A program made the position numbers and the translations under genes. Shown piece by piece: positions 7,157 through 14,150 of a DNA stretch of 15,966 nucleotides (position 1 is the stretch's first letter; each line of letters opens with the position of its first letter). The notes below the pieces were generated by a model that was not told the DNA's origin, ran no database searches, and worked only from the letters and a program-made list of their open reading frames with translations. This DNA comes from Lachnospiraceae bacterium (GTDB lineage: Bacteria > Bacillota > Clostridia > Lachnospirales > Lachnospiraceae). The stretch is taken from NCBI GenBank assembly GCA_900770325.1, contig CAAGKE010000064.1, forward strand, positions 1 to 15,966. The letters run 5' to 3'.

Positions 7157-8263
7157 TCACTTTTCCGCATATGCAGCCACAATCTTTTTCATCTCCTCCA
7201 GCTTTTCTTCCATATCCTTTACCAGAACAAACTGAGTACGACAGCGATCCAGATTATGGCTTTCTCTGCTGATTTTAAAATAATGATCGCCCTCCAGGTA
7301 ATCCGTCAGAAAACGTATTCCGCATTCGTATGTCATCAGGATCGCTCCCATGGGCAGAGTTTCCAGCTCCAGAGGGGTTAGTGCTCCGGCACATCCCTCC
7401 AGAAAACCTTTTACATAGACTTCGTAGAGGTGAAGATCACAGGATACCCTGGACAAATCCTGTTCATCCTCCAGTGCTGTACTGGCTCCGAACCGGATGG
7501 AATCTCCAAAATCATTGGCTGCCAGTCCGGGCATGACCGTATCCAGGTCGATAACGCAGATCGCTTTGCGGCTCTCATTGTCAATCATAATGTTATTCAG
7601 TTTTGTATCATTATGAACTACCCGCAGAGGAAGCTTCCCGGATGCCTGCAGATCACACAGGGTATGAGCCAATCCCTCCCGTTCCAGCGCAAACCGGATT
7701 TCCGGCTGCACCAGCTTCGCCCGGTCACATCGATCTTCTTCCACTGCTTTTTTTAATTTGAGATACCGATCCACTGTATTATGAAAATCCGGAATCGTTT
7801 CATGCAGGGACCCGGCCGGATAATCTGCCAGCAATCGCTGAAATTTTCCAAAAGCAACCGCGCTCTGGTAAAAATCATAATCACTTTCTACCAGATCATA
7901 CGCAGACGCATTTTCAATAAAAAGATAGACCCTCCAGTACTCGCCTTCCTCATCCAGGCAATAGGGTTGTCCTTTCTGATTCTTTACCAGATTCAGAGTT
8001 TCCCGGTCCGGATCACCCCCATTTTCTATAATTTTTCTGCGCAGCCAAGAGGTAACGCCCTCAACGTTTTCCATCAGTTTCTCCGGACATGTAAAAATCT
8101 TTTTATTCATGTGTTGCAGCACATACCGTTTTTGTCCCTCTTTTGTCTGAATAGTAAGGCGATAGGTATCATTAATATGACCGGTGCCAAAAGGAACACA
8201 TTCCTCACAGACTCCCGGAAAATCAAACTGGGCGATAACCTTATTCAGCCTGTCTTTTTCCAC
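7157..8263 (-). CDS. NahK-like N-acetylhexosamine 1-kinase family phosphotransferase
   Basis: Cytoplasmic kinase of the aminoglycoside-phosphotransferase fold; known relatives such as Bifidobacterium NahK phosphorylate GlcNAc/GalNAc at the anomeric carbon. From GTG 8263 it is 368 residues (NahK about 359). Glycine-rich loop FGTGHINDTYRL (25-36), YVLQHMNKKIF (47-57, the usual NahK opening), PEKLMENVEGVTSWL, catalytic loop VVHNDTKLNNIM (215-226) with Asp219, and the metal-binding IDLDTVMPG (238-246) with Asp239, followed by NDFGDSIRFG. GTG is chosen because AAGGAGG sits 8 nt before it; the frame is open for 16 more codons to 8311 without such a site. It lies about 100 nt after the second CUT1 permease and is probably co-transcribed, so it likely acts on the sugar imported by that system. 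No GNB/LNB phosphorylase is nearby, so its exact substrate is open. Confidence 0.8.
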   Translation of the reverse strand: MEKDRLNKVIAQFDFPGVCEECVPFGTGHINDTYRLTIQTKEGQKRYVLQHMNKKIFTCPEKLMENVEGVTSWLRRKIIENGGDPDRETLNLVKNQKGQPYCLDEEGEYWRVYLFIENASAYDLVESDYDFYQSAVAFGKFQRLLADYPAGSLHETIPDFHNTVDRYLKLKKAVEEDRCDRAKLVQPEIRFALEREGLAHTLCDLQASGKLPLRVVHNDTKLNNIMIDNESRKAICVIDLDTVMPGLAANDFGDSIRFGASTALEDEQDLSRVSCDLHLYEVYVKGFLEGCAGALTPLELETLPMGAILMTYECGIRFLTDYLEGDHYFKISRESHNLDRCRTQFVLVKDMEEKLEEMKKIVAAYAEK

Positions 8264-8364
8264 CTGTGTTTCCTCCTTCATTTTCTCCATTTTAAGCAAC
8301 TGAGAAACCATTCATATTTCGTTTCGAAGGTCTGCAAAACAGCCCCGTTTCATCTCTGCATGTT

Positions 8365-9237
8365 TTATCCTTTTACCCCGCCGGAAGCAAGGCCGCTTAC
8401 CAGGTGCTTTTCAATGCACATAAACAGGATCACTACCGGTATGGTTGCAAACAGGGATGACGCAAACAGATACTGCCACTCAATCATATTGTAACCGTTG
8501 AATATAGTAATACCTACTGTCAGCGGTTTATTCAGATCACTGGAGATCAGCGTCAGCGCCACCGTGTACTCATTCCATGCATTAATAAACACAAAAATCA
8601 GAGTGGTCACAATACCCGGAGCCGCCATAGGAAGAAGTACCCGTATAAGCGCACCCACCCGATTGCAGCCGTCCACCGTGGCAGCCTGCTCCATTTCCGG
8701 CGAAATGGACATAAAGGTACCCCGCAACAGCCAGATGGCAAATGCCTGGTTGAATGCGGCGTTAATAAATACCAGACCCAGAAGACTGTTATTCATATGA
8801 AGAATCATCATCACCTTGTAGATACCGATCAACAGCACCACCGGTGCAAACATCTGGGATACGATCACCAGACCCAGGAAAAACTTCTGTCCCTTAAATT
8901 TCATTCTGGAAAGCGCATAAGCTGCCGGGATACCGCATCCAATGGCAATCAGTGTAGCTCCGCCAGCCACAATAAAAGAATTCAGGAAATACCTGGCAAG
9001 AGGAGCCAGTGACCAGATATCCGTGAAATTACTCCAAATCCATGTCTTCGGCAGCAGTGTTCCGTCCATGGAATAAATCTCAGCTCTGCTTTTCGCCGCG
9101 CTTGTAAACATCACAAAATAAGGATATAAAATCACCAGGACAAGAACAAGAACTGAAACATACAGCAATACCCGCAGGAATTTCTGCTTTCCGGTTCTTC
9201 TCTTTTTGATCCCGACAGACTCTTTTGTTCTACTCAT
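8365..9237 (-). CDS. CUT1 sugar ABC permease, MalG-type
   Basis: Second transmembrane subunit of the CUT1 carbohydrate importer, 290 residues (family about 270-300). Features: basic N-terminus (KKRRTGKQKFLR) then a strong membrane segment LLYVSVLVLVLVILYPYFVMF; periplasmic NFTDIW; a middle set of spans; EAA loop EQAATVDGCNRVGALIRVLLP around residues 180-200, where the MsmK/MalK-type ATPase docks; NAWNEYTVALTLI; and the C-terminal HLVSGLASGGVKG typical of MalG proteins. The ATG at 9237 lies behind GAAAGGAGG with 6-nt spacing and overlaps the end of the preceding permease by 8 nt (ATGAGTAG), so the pair is translationally coupled. The alternative GTG at 9240 is too close to the ribosome binding site. 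No ATPase gene follows. Confidence 0.92.
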   Translation of the reverse strand: MSRTKESVGIKKRRTGKQKFLRVLLYVSVLVLVLVILYPYFVMFTSAAKSRAEIYSMDGTLLPKTWIWSNFTDIWSLAPLARYFLNSFIVAGGATLIAIGCGIPAAYALSRMKFKGQKFFLGLVIVSQMFAPVVLLIGIYKVMMILHMNNSLLGLVFINAAFNQAFAIWLLRGTFMSISPEMEQAATVDGCNRVGALIRVLLPMAAPGIVTTLIFVFINAWNEYTVALTLISSDLNKPLTVGITIFNGYNMIEWQYLFASSLFATIPVVILFMCIEKHLVSGLASGGVKG

Positions 9238-10123
9238 CACGCCCCTCCTTTCTCAAAGTAAATACCATGTATACGGAAGCACACACCAAAAGAAGCAGAA
9301 AACCGATTACCGATATGGCTGCCGCTTCACCGGATTTTCCATTGTAAAAAGCAAGTTTATAGAGATAAGTGACCAGAGTATCTGTCCGGTTGGCCGGATC
9401 ACCCTTTGTAATGGTCCAGATGATCGGGAAAGAATTGAACACATAAATAATGTTTAAAACCGTACTTACTGTTAAAGAAGGCTTTACCAGAGGAAGAGTG
9501 ATTTTAAACAGCTTCTGCCAGAAACTGGCCCCGTCAACCGTAGCCGCCTCATAAAAAGAACTGTCGATGCTTTGCAGCCCAGACAGTACACAGAAGGTAA
9601 CAAACGGCACTGTTACGAAAATCCCCACCCAGCATTCCCATGCAAAGTATGCGCCGGGAGAAGGAGTCCAGTTCACGGATGACTGAATCAGGCCCAGCCG
9701 CAGTAAAAGTGTATTTAATGCCCCGTAATCCTTATCCAGAATAAATTTCCAAACACCGGCCTGAATAATCAGAGAAGTGGCCCAGGGGAACACTACGATA
9801 GCACGAACAAATTTTCTTCCTTTAAATTCAGTGTTTAATACCAGCCCCAAAATAATACCCAGCAGGGTGGAAATACCCACCACAACCACAGTCCAGATCA
9901 GAGTGTTTTTTAAAACCAGCTGAAATGCCGAGCTGGAAATCACTTTTTCATAATTCCGCAGTCCATAAAAACCTTTGATAATACCTGCTTTGCTTACTTT
10001 ACTGAGTGAAGTGCGAAACACCTCAAAAATGGGAAACAGAACGAATATGGCCATCAGCAGAATGCTGGGAAGCAGCCAAAGATACGGTTCTGCCGTCTTG
10101 CGTAATTTTCTTTTTTTCTTCAT
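9230..10123 (-). CDS. CUT1 sugar ABC permease, MalF/UgpA-type
   Basis: First transmembrane subunit of the CUT1 importer, 297 residues. N-terminus MKKKRKLRKTAEPYLWLLPSI followed by hydrophobic ILLMAIFVLFPIFEVFRTSL and GLRNYEKVI are hallmark openings of this family; KNTLIWTVVVVG, LNTEFKGRKFVRAIVVFPWA, then the EAA loop YEAATVDGASFWQKLFKITLP near residues 210-230, and NIIYVFNSFPIIWTITKGDP. ATG 10123 is the natural start, but its ribosome binding site is weak (GGATGG), unlike the AGGAGG of its neighbours. Together with the hairpin in the gap after the binding-protein gene, this suggests lower output of the membrane subunits than of the binding protein. It overlaps the following permease gene by 8 nt. 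Confidence 0.92.
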   Translation of the reverse strand: MKKKRKLRKTAEPYLWLLPSILLMAIFVLFPIFEVFRTSLSKVSKAGIIKGFYGLRNYEKVISSSAFQLVLKNTLIWTVVVVGISTLLGIILGLVLNTEFKGRKFVRAIVVFPWATSLIIQAGVWKFILDKDYGALNTLLLRLGLIQSSVNWTPSPGAYFAWECWVGIFVTVPFVTFCVLSGLQSIDSSFYEAATVDGASFWQKLFKITLPLVKPSLTVSTVLNIIYVFNSFPIIWTITKGDPANRTDTLVTYLYKLAFYNGKSGEAAAISVIGFLLLLVCASVYMVFTLRKEGRDE

Positions 10124-10181
10124 ATTTCACCATCCAGTTTTTGATTTCCTCTCCCCGCCTTCTGCAGATATGGGGATTCAA

Positions 10182-10235
10182 AAGGGACTGCCGCAAAATG
10201 AAAACGCAGAAGTCTCTGTTTTGCAGCAGTCCCTT
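10182..10235 (-). terminator. Partial terminator between binding-protein gene and permeases
   Basis: Minus strand AAGGGACTGCTGCAAAA pairs with TTTTGCGGCAGTCCCTT (17 bp, one G-U that would be A-C on the other strand), loop about 20 nt, closing into a short run of U. It lies about 40 nt after the binding-protein stop and 60 nt before the permease start. Since the permeases have no promoter of their own that I can see, it probably acts as an attenuating terminator and RNA stabiliser. Confidence 0.7.
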
Positions 10236-10276
10236 AAACATTTCTACTTACGGTCTGCAGATTCGTCTGCAGATAC

Positions 10277-11521
10277 TTATTCTAACGAAGTAATCTCTTC
10301 CTGCAGATCATCCAGAAGCGTCTGAATATCATCACCCAGAAGCGCATTCTGCTCCACATCGATCACACCCTGCTTTACATCTGCCCATTCGGTCTTAACT
10401 GCCGGATAGAAGCTGCAGGTCTGAAGAACATCGATCCAAGTACCATAGGTAGCATCCTGTTCTGCCAGAACCTCAGCCGCAGTGCTGGTGGTGGGCAGGA
10501 AGCCTTCATATATCATATAATCAGAATAACGAGCATCATCATAGAAGAAATCAAAGAACTTGGAAATGGCTGCCGTACGGGCTTCCTGATCTTCTGCTTC
10601 ATCATCCCTGAAAACTTCCAGACGGTCACAAACACCCATCGCTACGGATTCACAGCCTTCATTTGCGGGAATGGTGGTGAAACCGTAGTTAATCTCATAT
10701 CCGCCATCGCTGATGTAGGTGGGGATATTGTTTGGTCCGATCATCATAGCCAGCTTGCCAGCTCCAAACATATCCTGCAGATCATAGCGGGTCTCATTTG
10801 CCGGATCAGAATTGGTATAGCCTTTTTCTACCAGTCCCATTTCGTACTGAATTGCCTCTACGTTTGCTTCACTGTTCAAAGCCCAGTCGCCATTCTCATC
10901 TACAAAACCGCCGCCATTGTTCCATACATAGTAAGCGAAAGCCGCCTGCCCTTCATCGGTGGTCATATCGATACCCCAGGGATAAACTTCTCCGTCATAC
11001 TGTTCAAGAATCTTCTGAGAAACCTCTTCTACTTCTGCCCATGTGGTGGGTACTTCACATCCGCATTCATCCAGGATATCCTGGTTATAAAACAGAGCAC
11101 GGCAGGAAGCCAGAATCGGAAGCGCGTAGACTGTTCCATCCACATTACTTGCTTCCCAGAAAGAGGGGAAGAACTTTGCCTTCAGTTCTTCAGAAGCATA
11201 CTCTTCTGCCGGCATCAACAGGTCATCTGCTACATAATCTGCCAGTACATCAATATTCAGAATATCCGGTGCATTATTATTACTGATCAGGGTATTCACT
11301 TTTGTATAAAGATCATTCCAGGACACCACTTCCAGATTCAGATCCACATTCGGGTTCTCTGCTTCAAAATCCGCTTCAAACTGATTCCACCACTCCTGTG
11401 TGCGCTGACCGTACTGGCTGATGATCACATCCAGTGATACTCCGGCTTCCCCCGCAAAGCAACTGGCACTCATCGACAAAACAGCCGCGGCTGCCAGACC
11501 CATAACTAACATTTTCTTCAT
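10277..11521 (-). CDS. CUT1 extracellular sugar-binding protein (family 1 solute-binding protein)
   Basis: Captures the sugar outside the membrane and delivers it to the two permeases encoded downstream; 414 residues from ATG 11521, which has AGGAGG 8 nt before it. The frame is open 22 codons further to 11587, but that part is leader. Signal peptide MKKMLVMGLAAAAVLSMSASCFA, best cleaved after CFA; a cysteine is present, but SASC is not a good lipobox. The mature part has the family pattern: LDVIISQYGQRTQEWWNQF, VSWNDLYTKVNTLISNNNAPDIL, DGTVYALPILASCRALFYNQDIL, VPTTWAEVEEV, NGGGFVDENGDWALNS, MFGAGKLAMMIGPNN and a late YEGFLPTTSTA. Very acidic C-terminal region. First gene of the transporter unit, preceded by its own promoter. 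Substrate unknown; adjacent genes suggest a hexosamine- or pentose-containing sugar. Confidence 0.93.
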   Translation of the reverse strand: MKKMLVMGLAAAAVLSMSASCFAGEAGVSLDVIISQYGQRTQEWWNQFEADFEAENPNVDLNLEVVSWNDLYTKVNTLISNNNAPDILNIDVLADYVADDLLMPAEEYASEELKAKFFPSFWEASNVDGTVYALPILASCRALFYNQDILDECGCEVPTTWAEVEEVSQKILEQYDGEVYPWGIDMTTDEGQAAFAYYVWNNGGGFVDENGDWALNSEANVEAIQYEMGLVEKGYTNSDPANETRYDLQDMFGAGKLAMMIGPNNIPTYISDGGYEINYGFTTIPANEGCESVAMGVCDRLEVFRDDEAEDQEARTAAISKFFDFFYDDARYSDYMIYEGFLPTTSTAAEVLAEQDATYGTWIDVLQTCSFYPAVKTEWADVKQGVIDVEQNALLGDDIQTLLDDLQEEITSLE

Positions 11522-11574
11522 ACTCGTTTCCTCCTGTTTTCTTTGCTGTTTTCCGTTTTTCAGACACATCCGTC

Positions 11575-11593
11575 TTACAGACAACATCTGTAA
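11575..11593. promoter_or_regulatory. Inverted repeat in the leader of the CUT1 transporter operon
   Basis: Perfect 7-bp inverted repeat TTACAGA-CAACA-TCTGTAA about 45-65 nt downstream of the predicted transcription start and 54 nt before the start codon. It could be an operator or a small RNA hairpin in the leader; nothing in the window identifies the binder. Confidence 0.3.
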
Positions 11594-11644
11594 AAATCCG
11601 TATCTCTGAAAATACCGAAACCTTCCAACAAGTTAAGCATCCTT

Positions 11645-11673
11645 ATTGTATAGCATTTTAAACAAAGATGCAA
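11645..11673 (-). promoter_or_regulatory. Promoter of the CUT1 transporter operon
   Basis: Minus strand TTGCAT (11673-11668), 17 bp, TACAAT (11650-11645, 5 of 6). The spacer ends in TGCTA, giving a partial extended -10 context. The AT-rich region upstream fits an UP-type sequence. The predicted leader is about 115 nt to the ATG at 11521. The -35 matches at only TTG, so regulation by an activator is possible. Confidence 0.6.
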
Positions 11674-11805
11674 TAATTATTTCAAATTAATTAGTAAAAA
11701 CAAATAAAGATAAATTACTATTCCTGCGCATATTACGAATAACGTTTTGAATCATCAACATATCTCCTGTAATAGCGGCAAGCAGCAATACCGGAAAAGA
11801 GTATA

Positions 11806-11862
11806 AAATATCTCCCGGGAACGCGATAAATATTTCAATCGTCTTATCCCCGGGAGATATTT
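11806..11862 (-). terminator. Strong hairpin / terminator downstream of the isomerase gene
   Basis: Perfect 14-bp arms AAATATCTCCCGGG / CCCGGGAGATATTT (11862-11849 with 11819-11806 read on the minus strand), loop about 29 nt with an inner GATAA/TTATC helix, followed by TAT. The A-rich 5' flank pairs with the U-rich 3' flank, the usual form of a bidirectional terminator. It lies about 75 nt after the isomerase stop and before the next promoter. Confidence 0.65.
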
Positions 11863-11880
11863 ACTGTTTCTTTATTTTAT

Positions 11881-11935
11881 CCGGGAGCATATTCGCTCCC
11901 GGTCAGACTCCAAGCGTTACGCTTCTCACAGTCTG
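11881..11935 (-). repeat. Two hairpins immediately after the isomerase gene
   Basis: Minus strand, first a nested hairpin: CAGACT/AGTCTG (11935-11930 with 11909-11904) enclosing AAGCG-TAA-CGCTT (11924-11912); then CCGGGAGC/GCTCCCGG (11902-11895 with 11888-11881), loop GAATAT. Neither is followed by a U-tract. The first starts 2 nt after the stop codon. The CCGGGAG arms could alternatively pair with the arms of the 11806-11862 hairpin. Confidence 0.5.
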
Positions 11936-11937
11936 TC

Positions 11938-13422
11938 TTATGCGAAAGGATTTTCTGTTCTGTAAGGAACATTTGCAGGATGGTTATAACCGATCTCATC
12001 CGGGCAAACGCCGATAAGCTTGAATACTTCGTACAGAGCTTTTCCGTAATGACCGAATGCCACTGCACCATGATGCGGGTAGTTGCCCTCGATCAACACG
12101 TGACGGTAGAAACGTCCCATTTCCGGAATAGCGAATACACCGATGCCTCCGAAGGACTTGGTAGCTACCGGAAGTACTTCACCCTGTGCTACATAAGCGC
12201 GCAGTTTGCAGTCAGCAGTGCTCTGCAGACGGAAGAAGGTGATGTCGCCAGGAACGATATCTCCTTCCAGAGTACCGTTGGTTACTTCTACCGGAAGGCT
12301 TCTTGCCATGATCTTCTGATACTTCATGTTGAAGCTGGTCAGCTTGGAGCTGCAGGTATTTCCGCAATGGAAGCCCATGAAAGTATCTTTGTGTGTATAG
12401 TTGAATTTTCCTTCGATGGCTTCTTTGTACATATCAGCCGGTACGGAGTTGTTGATATCCAGCAGAGTAACGGAATCGTTGCTTACACAGGTACCGATGA
12501 ACTCACTCAGTGCACCGTAGATATCTACTTCGCAGGATACCGGGATGCCGCGGCCGGTCAGACGGCTGTTTACATAGCAGGGAACGAAACCAAACTGGGT
12601 CTGGAATGCAGGCCAGCATTTTCCTGCGATACATACATACTCTCTGTAGCCTTTGTGAGCTTCTACCCAGTCTAACAGAGTCAGCTCATACTGAGCCAGC
12701 TTTGCCAGCACTTCCGGTTTCTTATTGCCTGCGCCCAGCTCTGCTTCCATATCCTTAACAACTTCCGGAATACGTGCATCGCCTGCATGCTTGTTGAAGG
12801 ATTCGAACAGATCCAGCTCGGAGTTTTCTTCGATCTCAACGCCCAGATTGTAAAGCTGCTTGATGGGAGCATTACATGCCAGGAAGTTCAGCGGACGGGG
12901 ACCAAAGCTGATGATCTTCAGTTTGGACAGACCTACAACAGCACGTGCGATCGGTACAAACTCATGGATCATATCTGCACACTCTTCTGCTGTGCCAACC
13001 GGATACTCCGGAATATATGCTCTGATGTTGCGCAGTTTCAGGTTGTAGCTTGCATTCAGCATACCGCAGTAAGCATCGCCGCGGCCATCGCTCAGATCAT
13101 TCTGGCTCTCTTCAGCAGCAGCTATGAACATGGACGGGCCATCAAAATGCTTTGCCAGCAGAGTCTCGGAAATTTCCGGTCCGAAGTTGCCCAGGTAAAC
13201 AACGACTGCATTACATCCGGCCTTCTTTACATCTTCCAGAGCCTGTACCATATGGATCTCGCTCTCAACGATGCAAATAGGACATTCGTAGATGTCGCTC
13301 TCATCATATTTTGCTTTGTAAGCCTCTACCAGAGCTTTTCTTCTGTTCACAGACAGGGATTCCGGGAAACAGTCTCTGCTGACTGCTACAATACCAATTT
13401 TGGCCTTTGGAATGTTAATCAT
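11938..13422 (-). CDS. L-fucose/L-arabinose isomerase family protein
   Basis: Probably a manganese-dependent cytoplasmic aldose-ketose isomerase of the FucI fold (COG2407-type), 494 residues from ATG 13422, which has AGGAGG 9 nt before it. The open frame continues 32 codons upstream through GC-rich non-coding sequence and was not used. N-terminal Rossmann-like part: KIGIVAVSRDCF, then AVVVYLGNFGPE near 72-83. The C-terminal part carries the expected metal ligands: Glu298 in SCEVDIYGALSEF, Asp322 in TLLDINNSVP and a His in GNYPHHGAVAFGHYG (450/451). It is about 100 residues shorter than E. coli FucI, like other members of the short branch. Known FucI enzymes also convert D-arabinose to D-ribulose; no fuculose kinase or aldolase is present here, but a XylB is, so a pentose substrate seems likelier. 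Third gene after xylB and the DUF4867 gene. Confidence 0.85.
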   Translation of the reverse strand: MINIPKAKIGIVAVSRDCFPESLSVNRRKALVEAYKAKYDESDIYECPICIVESEIHMVQALEDVKKAGCNAVVVYLGNFGPEISETLLAKHFDGPSMFIAAAEESQNDLSDGRGDAYCGMLNASYNLKLRNIRAYIPEYPVGTAEECADMIHEFVPIARAVVGLSKLKIISFGPRPLNFLACNAPIKQLYNLGVEIEENSELDLFESFNKHAGDARIPEVVKDMEAELGAGNKKPEVLAKLAQYELTLLDWVEAHKGYREYVCIAGKCWPAFQTQFGFVPCYVNSRLTGRGIPVSCEVDIYGALSEFIGTCVSNDSVTLLDINNSVPADMYKEAIEGKFNYTHKDTFMGFHCGNTCSSKLTSFNMKYQKIMARSLPVEVTNGTLEGDIVPGDITFFRLQSTADCKLRAYVAQGEVLPVATKSFGGIGVFAIPEMGRFYRHVLIEGNYPHHGAVAFGHYGKALYEVFKLIGVCPDEIGYNHPANVPYRTENPFA

Positions 13423-13532
13423 TTCTATCATCCTCCTGATAAATTTATTTCTGCGGCGCCAGCGGCAGCCGCCGTTACGTGTAAAGGGGCGGGGCAGCTT
13501 TGTATCCGGCATTCCCATCCCGAATTACCATA
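13423..13532 (-). other. Intercistronic gap with GC-rich structure before the isomerase gene
   Basis: 110 nt between the DUF4867 stop and the isomerase start. It holds a run of GC-rich, partly self-complementary sequence (for example CGGCG/CGCCG at 13454-13458 and 13470-13474) directly before an AT-rich ribosome-binding region. No promoter or terminator is evident; the genes are probably co-transcribed. Confidence 0.4.
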
Positions 13533-14150
13533 TTATTCGATGGTCAGATTTTCTCCTGTCAGACCCATGGGGCTTCCCTCAGGCAGTCCGCCTTCCGGAT
13601 GGCCCAGCAGCCACTTATTCTTTGCGGTCAGATGGCCGTCTTCTCCGCCTGCGTGCTGCTCATCCAGATCGGTGTTGGTTCCCTTCGGAAGCACAATGCT
13701 TACCCGGAAGCCTGCATCTCCCTGATTGCAGGGTGCGTAATGAAGAGTGGTGGCATAAACCTCAACCGCAGTTCCTTTCGGAAGCAGGAATGCTTCTGCC
13801 TTAGAAGTATCATAAGTAAAATCATCCGTAATATCCTGCTGGGAACCCAGAATCAGAACCGCATCCATAGCAGCAATGTTCACTTCAGAACAGCGATGAT
13901 ATTCCAGCGCATTCAGCTTGTGATTATGTCCGTTACAGTAGCCCACCTGGATCGGCAGCTCACCGTATACCTTTGTCTTCAGATCCGCAAATACCGGAAG
14001 TGCTTCCAGCTCCGGTGCAGACGGCACATAGATCACATCCTCCGGAAGCGGAGTCTCCATCAGCTTCTCCACGAACTCTGAAAAATCCACATCCTTAATG
14101 ATCCGGCCATATTTCCGAAATGACGGATCCGTAATCTGTTTGATTTCCAT
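13533..14150 (-). CDS. DUF4867-type cupin-like protein, function unknown
   Basis: 205 residues, ATG 14150 with AAGGAGG 9 nt upstream, no signal peptide or membrane segment, so cytoplasmic. I recognise it as the DUF4867 family, found beside isomerase/kinase sugar genes in clostridia; its activity is not known to me. Visible pattern: SFRKYGRIIKDVDF near residues 10-23, GHNHKLNALEYHRCSEVNI at 74-92 with candidate metal ligands His75, His77, Glu83, His85, Glu89, then EAFLLPKGTAVEVYATTLHYAPC at 119-141 with His137 and FRVSIVLPKGTNTDL at 148-162. The order (FxxYGxxI, LExHxxSE, AFLxPxGTxV, xxLHxAP) resembles the ureidoglycolate lyase (AllA) cupin fold. I infer a small metal-binding beta-barrel enzyme, perhaps an epimerase/isomerase or lactone- or hemiacetal-acting enzyme, on the same sugar as its neighbours. 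Lies between xylB and the isomerase gene. Confidence 0.75.
   Translation of the reverse strand: MEIKQITDPSFRKYGRIIKDVDFSEFVEKLMETPLPEDVIYVPSAPELEALPVFADLKTKVYGELPIQVGYCNGHNHKLNALEYHRCSEVNIAAMDAVLILGSQQDITDDFTYDTSKAEAFLLPKGTAVEVYATTLHYAPCNQGDAGFRVSIVLPKGTNTDLDEQHAGGEDGHLTAKNKWLLGHPEGGLPEGSPMGLTGENLTIE

Noticed and set aside
11522..11587. Using the longer binding-protein frame starting at 11587
   Set aside because: The signal peptide starts at MKKMLVMG (11521) directly behind AGGAGG; the upstream residues would precede the signal peptide and overlap the leader palindrome.
11741..11756. Catabolite-responsive (cre)-like sequence TTCAAAACGTTATTC before the CUT1 operon
   Set aside because: At least two mismatches to conserved cre positions and located upstream of the promoter terminator side, so not supportable as a CcpA site.
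13423..13518. Using the longer isomerase frame starting at 13518
   Set aside because: The extra 32 residues are Arg/Pro/Trp-rich and encoded by GC-rich structured non-coding sequence; AGGAGG sits correctly before ATG 13422, where family similarity begins.
12787..13725. Long plus-strand open frame (about 310 codons) opposite the isomerase gene, and similar ones at 6175-7008, 1883-2671, 934-1668 and 7781-8494
   Set aside because: They lie antisense to genes with clear family motifs, show no recognisable domain, lack a convincing ribosome binding site, and have Cys/His/Ile-rich compositions typical of reverse-frame artefacts.
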